Counted from the first letter of the stretch, positions 1 to 6,261 are shown. The stretch: DNA of 6,463 bases from an uncultured Clostridia bacterium (GCA_947381875.1 CANCXY010000190.1:1-6463); one strand, 5' to 3'. Made by a program: numbers and translations. The notes: a model not told the origin generated them from the letters alone.

Positions 1-45
1 GATGTCCGTGCGTGACTGGAGTTCAGACGTGTGCTCTTCCGATCT
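1..45 (+). other. Illumina sequencing adapter remnant (artefact)
   Basis: Bases 12-45 read GTGACTGGAGTTCAGACGTG and continue to CTCTTCCGATCT, the standard Illumina TruSeq index-read adapter. Bases 1-3 (GAT) fit the end of the P7 flow-cell sequence, and bases 4-11 (GTCCGTGC) occupy exactly the 8-base i7 index slot, so the library index would be GCACGGAC in the usual orientation. This is untrimmed adapter at a contig end, not genomic DNA. Translated in one frame it gives the peptide RDWSSDVCSSDL, a well-known sign of adapter contamination in protein databases. The final T (45) with the first two genomic bases makes a false in-frame TAA in the ribonuclease J frame. Confidence 0.98.
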
Positions 46-512
46 AAACGGCGGCGCAGGTGGGCATCCCGGAAGAAAATATCTATATTGGGGACAACGG
101 CGACTGCATCATCCTCTCGGCGGACGGCATGAGCATCGGCGAGCCGGTGACGGCGGGCGCGGTAATGGTGGACGGCTTGGGCGTCGGCGACGTGGGCAGC
201 ATCGTTCTGCGCGACAGGCGGCATCTCTCCGAGGATGGCCTGGTGATTGTGGCGGTGACGGTCGACGGGCGCAGGGGCACGGTATTGGCCGGGCCAGAAC
301 TGGTAACGCGCGGCTTTGTCTATGTGCGCGAAAGCGAAAAGCTCTTGGAGGAAGCGTGCGCGCAGGTGCGCGAAGTCCTCTCCCGTACCACAGCCGCCGA
401 CCTGCGCGATTTCAGCGCCCTGAAAACCAACATCCGCGAAGCCGTCTCCGCCTTCCTCTACCGCAAAACGCGCCGCAGCCCCATGATTCTCCCCATCCTC
501 ATGGTCGTGTAA
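46..512 (+). CDS. rnj: Ribonuclease J, C-terminal part (5' end missing)
   Basis: This is the last ~155 codons of a ribonuclease J, a metallo-beta-lactamase/beta-CASP enzyme with 5'-3' exonuclease and endonuclease activity that matures and degrades RNA in Firmicutes. Family landmarks visible are IPEENIYIGDNGD near the break, VLRDRRHLSEDGLVIV, GPELVTRGFVYVRESE, and the C-terminal stretch IREAVSAFLYRKTRRSPMIL ending in a PILMVV-type tail. These belong to the end of the beta-CASP/linker region and the C-terminal dimerisation domain. The catalytic HxHxDH motifs would lie upstream and are absent. RNase J proteins are usually about 550 residues, so roughly three quarters is missing. The gene is cut by the contig end, not biologically truncated: the open frame runs to the adapter junction, where TAA (45-47) is artificial. 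A GTG at 60 could be miscalled as a start, but conserved family sequence continues across it. The real stop is TAA at 510-512. Confidence 0.93.
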
Positions 513-584
513 CGACTGGCAGACTGCCGCCCGCACCTGCCCAGCATCCCGCTGGGCAGGCCAAAGGGCGCCGCCCTTTGGAAT

Positions 585-647
585 CCTGCCAGAGGCTCTG
601 CCTCTGGACTCCGCCAAAGGGGGCAAGCCCCCTTTGGAAACCCATCA
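585..647 (-). repeat. Intergenic palindromic repeat, copy 1
   Basis: Read on the minus strand this 63-bp stretch (starting TGATGGGTTTCCAAAGG, ending CTCTGGCAGG) matches 3368-3429 on the plus strand with only a few differences. Those sit in hairpin loops or are balanced on both sides of a stem, so base pairing is kept. It contains two hairpins separated by CGGAGT. This is a dispersed, probably non-autonomous intergenic element. I recognise the general style from clostridial genomes but cannot name a family. Neither copy carries a transposase. Confidence 0.85.
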
Positions 648-648
648 C

Positions 649-684
649 GCGCAGCAATTTCATTGCTGCGCACCCCCCTTTTTT
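649..684 (+). terminator. Possible weak terminator after rnj
   Basis: A 10-bp perfect stem (649-658 with 662-671, loop TTC) is followed by ACCCCCC and then six T. The seven-base gap between stem and T run departs from the intrinsic terminator pattern. The C run (674-678) plus TTT could alternatively pair with AAAGGGGG at 616-623, enclosing the hairpin. This is the only T run in the spacer that could end rnj transcription. Confidence 0.3.
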
Positions 685-774
685 GATGGGCACATGCCCT
701 TTGCATGCCCATCCTGTTTCCCATATTTCAGGGCCTGTGCACACAGACATGCTGCGGGTATGGGTTCCTGACAG

Positions 775-781
775 AAGGTGG
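775..781 (+). promoter_or_regulatory. Ribosome binding site of gdpP
   Basis: AAGGTGG lies seven bases before the ATG at 789 and fixes that start over the in-frame ATG at 705, which has no comparable site and would add 28 codons of repeat-derived sequence. Confidence 0.75.
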
Positions 782-788
782 CGCTTTT

Positions 789-2768
789 ATGAAAAAACGG
801 TTTGCGTCTTTTGACGCCTCGATCGTCATCTTGTCTGCGGCCTGCGCCGTACTGTGTACCGCGCTTGTGCTGGCGGAGCCGCACTATCTGCCTTTCGCCG
901 CGCTCGTGCTTGTTGTGGTGGGCGTGGTGGTGTGGATCAACATCCGCTGGTTCCGAAAGCGCCTGGCGCGCGTTTTGCGCGGCACGCCCAGGGAATCGGC
1001 CACGCAGAACAGTTTTTCAACGCTGAGCGTGCCGGTGCTGATCCTGTCCAGCGGGAGTGTCGCGTGGTACAACGACGCATTCCGGGACGATGTGATGGAG
1101 GGGCAGGATGTCTGCCTGCTGCCGGTAAACAAGGTCATACCCGCCCTCGCCGTGCAGCAGGTGCAGGAAAAAAACGGGCAGAATATTGAGTACGGCGGAC
1201 AGCGGTACACCGTATACGGCAGCGCGCCAGAGGGGCAGGACGATCTGTTCGTCGCCTATTTCATCAACAACACCGCTTTGCGCAGGCAGGCGGGCGAATA
1301 TCTTGCCACGCGCCCGGCGGTGATGATCATTGCCGTGGATACCTATGATGAGATATTGCGCGAACTGAAGGAGAGCGAGCGCGCCAGTGTGATTGGCGCG
1401 CTGGAAGTGGCGCTGGAAGGGTTTATCGGCGCGACCACCGGCTTTCTGCGCAAGATCAGCGCTTCGCGCTATATCGCCGTCGTGGAAGAACGGCATATGC
1501 AGGAGATCGTCAAGGGTCGGTTCGCCGTGCTGGATACCGTGCGCGCAATCGGCAATGAGGCCGGCAGCGTGACGCTCTCCATCGGCGTGGGGCGGCTGGC
1601 CCCGACGCTGCGCGAGGGCGAAGTGATGGCGATGCAGGCGCTGGATATGGCCCTGGGGCGCGGCGGCGACCAGGCCGCTGTGAAAAGCGCCGAGGGGTTC
1701 GCTTTTTATGGCGGCGTGTCGCGCAGTGTGGAAAAGCGCAGCAAGGTAAAAAGCCGCATCGTGGCGGCAGCCATCCGCGATTTAATGGCGCAATGCGGCA
1801 GCGTGCTGATTATGGGGCACCGCGCCTCCGATTTGGACGCGCTGGGTTCGGCCATTGGCATGCTGCGGTTTGCGAAGATTTGCGAGAAGCCCGCCGCTGT
1901 CGTCGTGAACAGCCAACAGACGCTCGCGGGCAGTCTTTTAGACGAGTTCCGCCGGGCGGGGCTGGGGGAAGATTTTATCGAGCCGGACGAGGCGGAAAAA
2001 TACATGGATCCAAACACGCTCGTTGTGATTGTGGACACGCATTTGAAGGTACTGTTAGAGAGCGCAGCGCTTTATGAATCCGCCAAGACCGTTGTAGTAA
2101 TCGACCACCACCGCAAGTGCGTGGGGCATATCGACGACAGCGTGGTATTCTACCATGAACCGTCCGCGTCCAGCGCGTCGGAGCTGGTGAGCGAACTTTT
2201 ACAGTACATCGACACGCCCCGCGAAAAGAAGCTGACGCCATTGGAGGCACAGGCTCTGCTTTCGGGTATCATGCTGGACACGCACGATTTCGCGCTGCAC
2301 ACGGGCGTGCGCACCTTTGAGGCGGCGGCCTGGCTGCGGCGCATGGGCGCACAGACGGCAGCGGTGAAAAAGCTGTTCAATTCCTCGTTTGAGAACTACG
2401 CCTATAAGGCGCAGCTTGTGACGGACGCAGAAATGTACATGGGCTGTGCGGTGGTCTTTTCCGACAGTGTGCCGCCGGAGCTGAATGTGGTAGTTCCGCA
2501 GGCGGCAAACGATCTGCTCACGATCACCGGCGTGGAGGCGAGCTTTGTCGCGGTGGACAACGGCACGCAGATTTCCGTTTCCGCGCGCAGCATGGGCGAG
2601 GTCAACGTACAGGTCATCATGGAGAAACTGGGCGGCGGCGGGCACCTGACAATGGCGGGCGCGCAGTTGAAAAACACGACGTTGGCGAAAGCCAAGAGGC
2701 AGCTTTTGGACGCAATCTCCGATTACCGCGAAGCCCAGCAGCGCACGGAACTTCCTAAGATCGCATAA
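789..2768 (+). CDS. gdpP: Cyclic-di-AMP phosphodiesterase GdpP (DHH/DHHA1)
   Basis: This 659-residue membrane protein hydrolyses c-di-AMP to pApA, controlling a messenger tied to potassium, osmotic and cell-wall homeostasis. The length matches Bacillus GdpP (YybT). Two transmembrane helices (about residues 10-29 and 34-51) are followed by a basic stretch, a PAS-like domain (about 75-160), a degenerate GGDEF domain (about 170-310) and DHH-DHHA1 catalytic domains (about 325-650). The GGDEF motif is replaced by SASRY (224-228), as usual for this family, while the GRGGDQAAVK stretch (290-299) is typical. Phosphodiesterase metal ligands are all present: H344, D348 and D350 in GHRASDLDALGS, D416 in VDTH, D439/H440/H441 in DHHR and D497 in LDTHDF. 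The DHHA1 glycine loop GGGGH is at 615-619. The enzyme therefore looks intact. The start at 789 is supported by AAGGTGG and by the membrane helix following at once. It is followed 94 bp later by rplI, as in many Firmicutes. Confidence 0.97.
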   Translation: MKKRFASFDASIVILSAACAVLCTALVLAEPHYLPFAALVLVVVGVVVWINIRWFRKRLARVLRGTPRESATQNSFSTLSVPVLILSSGSVAWYNDAFRDDVMEGQDVCLLPVNKVIPALAVQQVQEKNGQNIEYGGQRYTVYGSAPEGQDDLFVAYFINNTALRRQAGEYLATRPAVMIIAVDTYDEILRELKESERASVIGALEVALEGFIGATTGFLRKISASRYIAVVEERHMQEIVKGRFAVLDTVRAIGNEAGSVTLSIGVGRLAPTLREGEVMAMQALDMALGRGGDQAAVKSAEGFAFYGGVSRSVEKRSKVKSRIVAAAIRDLMAQCGSVLIMGHRASDLDALGSAIGMLRFAKICEKPAAVVVNSQQTLAGSLLDEFRRAGLGEDFIEPDEAEKYMDPNTLVVIVDTHLKVLLESAALYESAKTVVVIDHHRKCVGHIDDSVVFYHEPSASSASELVSELLQYIDTPREKKLTPLEAQALLSGIMLDTHDFALHTGVRTFEAAAWLRRMGAQTAAVKKLFNSSFENYAYKAQLVTDAEMYMGCAVVFSDSVPPELNVVVPQAANDLLTITGVEASFVAVDNGTQISVSARSMGEVNVQVIMEKLGGGGHLTMAGAQLKNTTLAKAKRQLLDAISDYREAQQRTELPKIA

Positions 2769-2847
2769 TACAACAATCCAGGTGCTTGCATTTCCCTTCC
2801 CCTCCGCAGGCAGAAGACCAGGAACGCAGACACGATTCTTATTTCAT

Positions 2848-2852
2848 GGAGG
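2848..2852 (+). promoter_or_regulatory. Ribosome binding site of rplI
   Basis: GGAGG lies ten bases upstream of the ATG at 2863 and selects it over an in-frame upstream start at 2782 that would add 27 residues with no L9 similarity. In the 94-bp gap after gdpP I see no clear terminator or promoter, so rplI is probably co-transcribed with gdpP. Confidence 0.75.
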
Positions 2853-2862
2853 CCCTATTGTT

Positions 2863-3306
2863 ATGAAAGTAGTATTGAAACAGGATGTAAAATCCATCGG
2901 CAAAAAAGATGAGCTGCACGAGGTATCGGACGGATACGCACGCAACTATCTGTTACCGCGCGGGCTGGCTGTCGCGGCGGACGCCGCCGCCGTGAACGAG
3001 GTGCGCACAAAGGCCGCCGCCAGTGAACACCGCGCCGCGTCTGAACTGGCGAGCGCACAGGCATTGGCGAAGAAGTTAGACGGCTTGGGCGTGTGCATCA
3101 AGGCTAAGGCGGGTCAGGGCGGCCGTTTGTTCGGCTCTGTCACCTCGCGCGACGTGGCCCAGGCGCTGGCGGAAAAGGCGGGCGAAGCCGTGGACAAGCG
3201 GAAAATCGTTATGAACGGCGATATCAAAAACTTTGGCACTTACAATGTCGAGGTAAAAATCTACCCCAAAGTAACAGCGCATGTGACGGTAAAAGTAGAA
3301 GAATAA
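2863..3306 (+). CDS. rplI: 50S ribosomal protein L9 (bL9)
   Basis: At 147 residues this is full length for bL9, which binds 23S rRNA near the L1 stalk base and extends from the large subunit, helping to limit frameshifting and ribosome crowding. The N-terminal RNA-binding domain shows MKVVLKQDVKSIGKKDELHE and the family signature GYARNYLLPRGLA (24-36). An alanine-rich segment (about 38-74) forms the long connecting helix. The C-terminal domain carries GRLFGSVT (87-94), DKRKI (111-115) and IKNFGTYNVEV (121-131). Start: ATG at 2863 with GGAGG upstream. Its place between gdpP and dnaB is the conserved Firmicutes order, and it ends 179 bp before the dnaB start. Confidence 0.98.
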   Translation: MKVVLKQDVKSIGKKDELHEVSDGYARNYLLPRGLAVAADAAAVNEVRTKAAASEHRAASELASAQALAKKLDGLGVCIKAKAGQGGRLFGSVTSRDVAQALAEKAGEAVDKRKIVMNGDIKNFGTYNVEVKIYPKVTAHVTVKVEE

Positions 3307-3331
3307 TGTAGGCAGCGGCAGCCTTGCCGGC

Positions 3332-3356
3332 TTCTCCCCGCCGGAGGCGGGGAGAA
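3332..3356 (+). other. Strong GC-rich hairpin downstream of rplI
   Basis: An 11-bp perfect stem (3332-3342 TTCTCCCCGCC with 3346-3356 GGCGGGGAGAA, loop GGA) starts 25 bases after the rplI stop. No T run follows on either strand: the plus strand continues with AGAGAAAAAC. It is therefore not a standard intrinsic terminator; it could protect the 3' end of processed gdpP-rplI RNA or pause transcription. Confidence 0.7.
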
Positions 3357-3367
3357 AGAGAAAAACA

Positions 3368-3429
3368 TGATGGGTTTCCAAAGGGGCTGCGCCCCTTTGG
3401 CGGAGTCCAGAGGCATAGCCTCTGGCAGG
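3368..3429 (+). repeat. Intergenic palindromic repeat, copy 2
   Basis: This 62-bp plus-strand element is the inverted partner of 585-647. It contains a 10-bp stem (3378-3387 CCAAAGGGGC with 3391-3400, loop TGC) and an 8-bp stem (3407-3414 CCAGAGGC with 3418-3425, loop ATA), joined by GGAGT in the context TTTGGCGGAGTCCAG. Similarity stops after GGCAGG at 3429, where copy 1 continues into a further hairpin that is missing here. One frame reads GFPKGLRPFGGVQRHSLWQ, and the matching minus-strand frame of copy 1 reads GFQRGLAPFGGVQRQSLWQ; these are repeat translations, not protein domains. Confidence 0.85.
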
Positions 3430-3467
3430 TCCGGGCAGCGTCCGGGCAGGTTCGGGCGGCAGCCCGA
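3430..3467 (+). repeat. Short tandem repeats and small hairpin before dnaB
   Basis: Three imperfect direct units with a 10-11 bp period (TCCGGGCAG at 3430 and 3441, TTCGGGCGG at 3451) directly abut the palindromic repeat. The last unit forms a 6-bp hairpin, TCGGGC (3452-3457) with GCCCGA (3462-3467), ending six bases before the dnaB ribosome binding site. It could slow or modulate initiation at dnaB, but that is inference. Confidence 0.55.
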
Positions 3468-3472
3468 CGGAT

Positions 3473-3478
3473 GGGAGG
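3473..3478 (+). promoter_or_regulatory. Ribosome binding site of dnaB
   Basis: GGGAGG sits seven bases before the ATG at 3486. It overlaps the sequence just after the alternative in-frame ATG at 3471, which lacks its own site, so it decides the start at 3486. Confidence 0.75.
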
Positions 3479-3485
3479 CTTGCGG

Positions 3486-4880
3486 ATGGCAGGGGAAAAC
3501 CGGGGCGCTTCGGGGGGGCTGAACCTCTCGTTGGAGACGCTCGGCGTCAGCTTGCCTTACAGCATGGAGGCGGAGCGGGCGGTGCTGGGCGCGCCGCTGC
3601 TGGACGCGGAGACGGTCGCCCGTATGGTGGAGATACTGCGCCCGGAGATGTTTTACGCGCGGCAAAATGGGGAGATTTTCGCGGAGCTTGTCCGGCTTTT
3701 TACGGGCGGCGCGCCGGTGGATTTTATCACGCTGCTGGAGGCCGTGCAGAATGCGGGTATTTTCGATACGCAGGACGCGGCGAAGGTGTACCTGACACAG
3801 CTTGCCGAGACCGTTCCTTCCCTGTCGCATTTGGATACCTATATCCGTATTATTGTCGAAAAATATCGTGTGCGCCAGTTGATGACGGCGGCGAAAAACA
3901 TTTTAGAACAGTCTGCCGAGGAGACGGACGCCGATTTGCTTTTGGAGGGCGCGGAACAGAAAATCTATGAAATACGCGCCGGGCGCGATACCTCTGCGCT
4001 TACGCCGATCAGCAGCGTGATCATGGATACCTATGCCCATATGCAGGAGCTGGCCGGGCCGAACCGGGACAAATATCTGGGCCTGCCCACCGGATTCACC
4101 TACCTCGATACCATGCTCACGGGGCTGGGGCGCTCCGACCTGGTGATTGTTGCGGCACGGCCTGGGATGGGGAAGTCAACCTTTGCGCTCAATATCGCCG
4201 TCAATGTGGCGAAACGGCAGGATATCCCCGTCGCCTTTTTCAGTTTGGAAATGACAAAGGATCAGCTCGTCAGCCGTATCCTTTCCAGTGAAGCGGGCAT
4301 CGACAGCAAAGCATTCCGCACCGGCACCCTCTCCACTGCCGACTGGGAGGACTTGGCCCGTGCCTCCGAAGTGATGGCGCGCACACACATTTTTTTCGAC
4401 GATACTTCCAATATCACCATCCCTGAGATCAAGGCCAAAGTGCGCCGCGTCAACCAGGACCCCGCGCGGCCCAAGATTGGGCTGATCATCATTGACTATT
4501 TGCAGCTTATGTCCACCGGCAAACGCACGGAAAACCGCGTGCAGGAGATTAGCGAGATCACCAGGAATATGAAGATTATGGCGAAGGAGCTGAATGTGCC
4601 CATTATCGCTTTGAGCCAGCTCTCCCGCAGCGCCGAGAAAAACCGCGCCGACCGCCGCCCTATGCTGAGCGACCTGCGTGACTCCGGCTCCATCGAACAG
4701 GACGCCGATGTCGTTTTGTTCCTGTACCGCGAAGCCTACTACGACGACGGCGAGGAGGTCGACTCCAATTCGGCAGAGTGTATCGTCGCCAAGAACCGCC
4801 ACGGCGGCGTGGGCAAGGTCGATTTAGGCTGGGACGGCGAACATACGCGCTTTATGAATATCGACTATGTCCACGAATGA
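3486..4880 (+). CDS. dnaB: Replicative DNA helicase DnaB (DnaC in Bacillus)
   Basis: This 464-residue hexameric 5'-3' helicase unwinds DNA at the replication fork and recruits primase. The N-terminal domain begins PYSMEAERAVLGAPLLD (24-40), the standard opening, and runs to about residue 125. A helical linker leads into the RecA-like ATPase domain: Walker A ARPGMGKST (224-232, K230), the post-Walker glutamate in FFSLEM (E255), Walker B LIIIDYLQL (D337), ALSQLSR (375-381), RRPMLSDLRDSGSIEQDAD (390-408) and the arginine-finger region AKNRHGGVGKVDL (435-447). Everything needed for activity is present, with no intein or break. The frame stays open upstream to a TTG at 3324, but that extension translates the intergenic repeat and should not be annotated; ATG 3486 has GGGAGG at good spacing. 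The 3' end overlaps tilS by 14 bp in another frame. Confidence 0.97.
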   Translation: MAGENRGASGGLNLSLETLGVSLPYSMEAERAVLGAPLLDAETVARMVEILRPEMFYARQNGEIFAELVRLFTGGAPVDFITLLEAVQNAGIFDTQDAAKVYLTQLAETVPSLSHLDTYIRIIVEKYRVRQLMTAAKNILEQSAEETDADLLLEGAEQKIYEIRAGRDTSALTPISSVIMDTYAHMQELAGPNRDKYLGLPTGFTYLDTMLTGLGRSDLVIVAARPGMGKSTFALNIAVNVAKRQDIPVAFFSLEMTKDQLVSRILSSEAGIDSKAFRTGTLSTADWEDLARASEVMARTHIFFDDTSNITIPEIKAKVRRVNQDPARPKIGLIIIDYLQLMSTGKRTENRVQEISEITRNMKIMAKELNVPIIALSQLSRSAEKNRADRRPMLSDLRDSGSIEQDADVVLFLYREAYYDDGEEVDSNSAECIVAKNRHGGVGKVDLGWDGEHTRFMNIDYVHE

Positions 4881-6261
4881 TTTTATTGCCCGCATGCGGG
4901 GCTATATTTGCCAACATCAAATGCTTCATGCGGGGGATACTGTTCTTGTGGCCCTCTCCGGCGGGGCCGATTCCATGGCGCTTCTGCACGCGCTGTCCCG
5001 CGCCCAAACCGAACTGGACATCCATGTAGGCGCAGTTCATGTACACCACGGCCTGCGCGGGGCCGAATCGGATTCGGACGCGGCCTTTGTGCGCGGTATC
5101 TGCGCGCGGTACGGCGTCCCGCTCCGGGAAACGCGCCTCTCCCCGCCCCCGCACGCCAGCGAGGATTGGGCGCGGCGGAAACGGTACGCCTTTTTCGAGG
5201 CGCTCGCGCGGGAGCAGCAGGCGAAAATCGCCACGGCCCACACCGCCTCCGACAACGCCGAAACCGTGCTGTTCCGTTTGGCGCGCGGCAGCGCCGTGCG
5301 GGGTGCGGCGGGCATCCCACCGGTGCGCGGGTGCTGTGTCCGCCCGCTGCTCTGGGCACAGCGCGCCGATGTGCTTTCCTTCCTCTCGCAAAACGGCGTC
5401 CCCTTCGTCACCGACTCCACCAACCTTACGGACGCCTATGCCCGCAACCGCGTCCGGCACGGCGTTTTGCCGCTGCTGGAAGAAGTGCATGCGGGCGCTT
5501 CGCGCAATCTGGCGCGCTTTGCTGAGGAAATGCGGGAGGTTTCGGCATATCTGGACGCACAGGCGCGGGCGCTGCTCTCCCAGGCGGAAATTTTGCCCTC
5601 CCCTTCCCCGTCGGGCCGCTTCTGGCGCGCACAGTCCCTCGCCTCGTCCCCCGTCCCCGTGCGGCGCGCCGCGCTGGCCCGGCTGATCGAAAGCGCCGGG
5701 GTCCCGCAGGAGAAAACAAGCCTTGTGCCGCAGGCGGAAGCGCTGCTTTTCGCGGGACATGGCCGCCTTGCGCTCTCCCGGAACATGTGCCTGTTCGTTT
5801 CCCAAGGGCGGCTTTCCCTGGAAACAGAGGCGCGGGAAGCGCCGGAGGGCGGAAACGGCTGGATTTTGCCCTTTGCGGAGGGCGTTTTCCCCCTTCCCGG
5901 CGGCTATACGCTGCTGGTGGAGCGGCGAAATTGTGAAGAAATGATAAAATCTGCGAAAGATACGCAAAACCTCTTAAAATTTTCCGCAGATTGTGATAGA
6001 ATACATGATGACGCAATTTTCCGCACCATACGCCCCGGCGACCGCTTCCGGCCTGTGGGGCGCGGTGTGTCCAAACCGCTGAAAAAATGGTATTCAGAGC
6101 GGAAGATCCCCCTTGCGGCACGCCCATTCCTGCCAGTCCTGGCAATCGGGGATACAGTGCTGTGGGCCGCCGGGTTCGGGTGCGCGGAGGGGACCGCTGT
6201 GGACACCTGCACAAAAAGGGCCGTGACAATCTGCGCGCGGCGAACGGAGGAAATGACATGA
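4867..6261 (+). CDS. tilS: tRNA(Ile)-lysidine synthetase TilS
   Basis: This 464-residue enzyme uses ATP and lysine to convert C34 of the CAU-anticodon tRNA(Ile) to lysidine, switching it from Met to Ile charging so that AUA is read correctly. The PP-loop ATPase motif SGGADS is at residues 31-36, followed by HVHHGLRGAESDSD (58-71), the ARRKRYAFFEAL segment (102-113), AHTASDNAETVLFRLARG (124-141) and DSTNLTDAYARNRVRHGVLP (183-202). A weakly conserved middle domain follows, then the TilS C-terminal domain from about 385 (RTIRPGDRFRPVG). The ATG at 4867 lies within the end of dnaB and has no clear ribosome binding site, suggesting translational coupling to dnaB termination. Residues 355-384 are coded by an unusually AT-rich patch. 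The stop TGA overlaps the hpt ATG. The tilS-hpt order is conserved in Firmicutes. Confidence 0.95.
   Translation: MSTNDFIARMRGYICQHQMLHAGDTVLVALSGGADSMALLHALSRAQTELDIHVGAVHVHHGLRGAESDSDAAFVRGICARYGVPLRETRLSPPPHASEDWARRKRYAFFEALAREQQAKIATAHTASDNAETVLFRLARGSAVRGAAGIPPVRGCCVRPLLWAQRADVLSFLSQNGVPFVTDSTNLTDAYARNRVRHGVLPLLEEVHAGASRNLARFAEEMREVSAYLDAQARALLSQAEILPSPSPSGRFWRAQSLASSPVPVRRAALARLIESAGVPQEKTSLVPQAEALLFAGHGRLALSRNMCLFVSQGRLSLETEAREAPEGGNGWILPFAEGVFPLPGGYTLLVERRNCEEMIKSAKDTQNLLKFSADCDRIHDDAIFRTIRPGDRFRPVGRGVSKPLKKWYSERKIPLAARPFLPVLAIGDTVLWAAGFGCAEGTAVDTCTKRAVTICARRTEEMT
5974..6002 (+). promoter_or_regulatory. Possible internal promoter within tilS
   Basis: TTAAAA (5974-5979) and TAGAAT (5997-6002) are 17 bp apart, with TG at 5994-5995 giving an extended -10. 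They match the vegetative sigma consensus at four and five of six positions. The pair lies in a 92-bp patch (5929-6020) of only about 32% GC, unlike the rest of the window. Transcription would start near 6009 and produce a leader of about 250 bases before hpt. Because the patch is also coding, the match could be coincidental. Confidence 0.35.
6246..6250 (+). promoter_or_regulatory. Ribosome binding site of hpt
   Basis: GGAGG inside the last codons of tilS is seven bases from the ATG at 6258, selecting that start over the in-frame ATG at 6270. Confidence 0.8.

Larger units (their letters stand above)
536..713 (+). repeat. Array of six hairpins in the rnj-gdpP spacer
   Basis: The 276-bp gap between rnj and gdpP is nearly filled by successive perfect-stem palindromes. 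They are 536-560 (10-bp stem, loop ATCCC), 561-581 (9-bp stem CCAAAGGGC), 589-607 (8-bp stem CCAGAGGC, loop TCT), 614-637 (11-bp stem CCAAAGGGGGC, loop AA), 649-671 (10-bp stem GCGCAGCAAT, loop TTC) and 685-713 (8-bp stem GATGGGCA). A run of six T (679-684) follows the fifth hairpin after seven unpaired bases, so this may contribute to rnj transcription termination, but the layout is not a textbook intrinsic terminator. The hairpins at 561-581 and 614-637 are variants of one unit, both followed by GGAA. I see no convincing protein gene here. From 714 to 788 I see only the gdpP leader and its ribosome binding site. Confidence 0.85.

Noticed and set aside
701..729. Promoter candidate TTGCAT/TATTTC before gdpP
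   Set aside because: It has only about three matches to consensus in each hexamer and overlaps a hairpin, which is too weak to list.
705..788. Upstream in-frame ATG for gdpP
   Set aside because: It has no ribosome binding site and lies in hairpin sequence; the ATG at 789 has AAGGTGG at seven bases and gives the usual family length.
2..814. 270-codon plus-strand open frame beginning in the adapter
   Set aside because: Its N-terminus is adapter, it runs out of frame through rnj and then through palindromic repeats, and it has low-complexity arginine/glycine-rich content.
224..2768. Active diguanylate cyclase in GdpP
   Set aside because: The signature motif is SASRY instead of GGDEF, as in the degenerate domain typical of GdpP.
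3430..3459. Direct repeats as a CRISPR array
   Set aside because: Units are about 9 bp with almost no spacer, and no cas genes are present.
4877..4880. ATGA overlap at the dnaB stop as the tilS start
   Set aside because: This ATG is not in the tilS frame; the in-frame start is at 4867.
4852..5967. Long minus-strand open frame (371 codons) opposite tilS
   Set aside because: It is a GC-driven shadow of tilS; composition is arginine/glycine-rich and no family is recognisable. The same applies to 5426-6352 and 4176-4802 on the minus strand.
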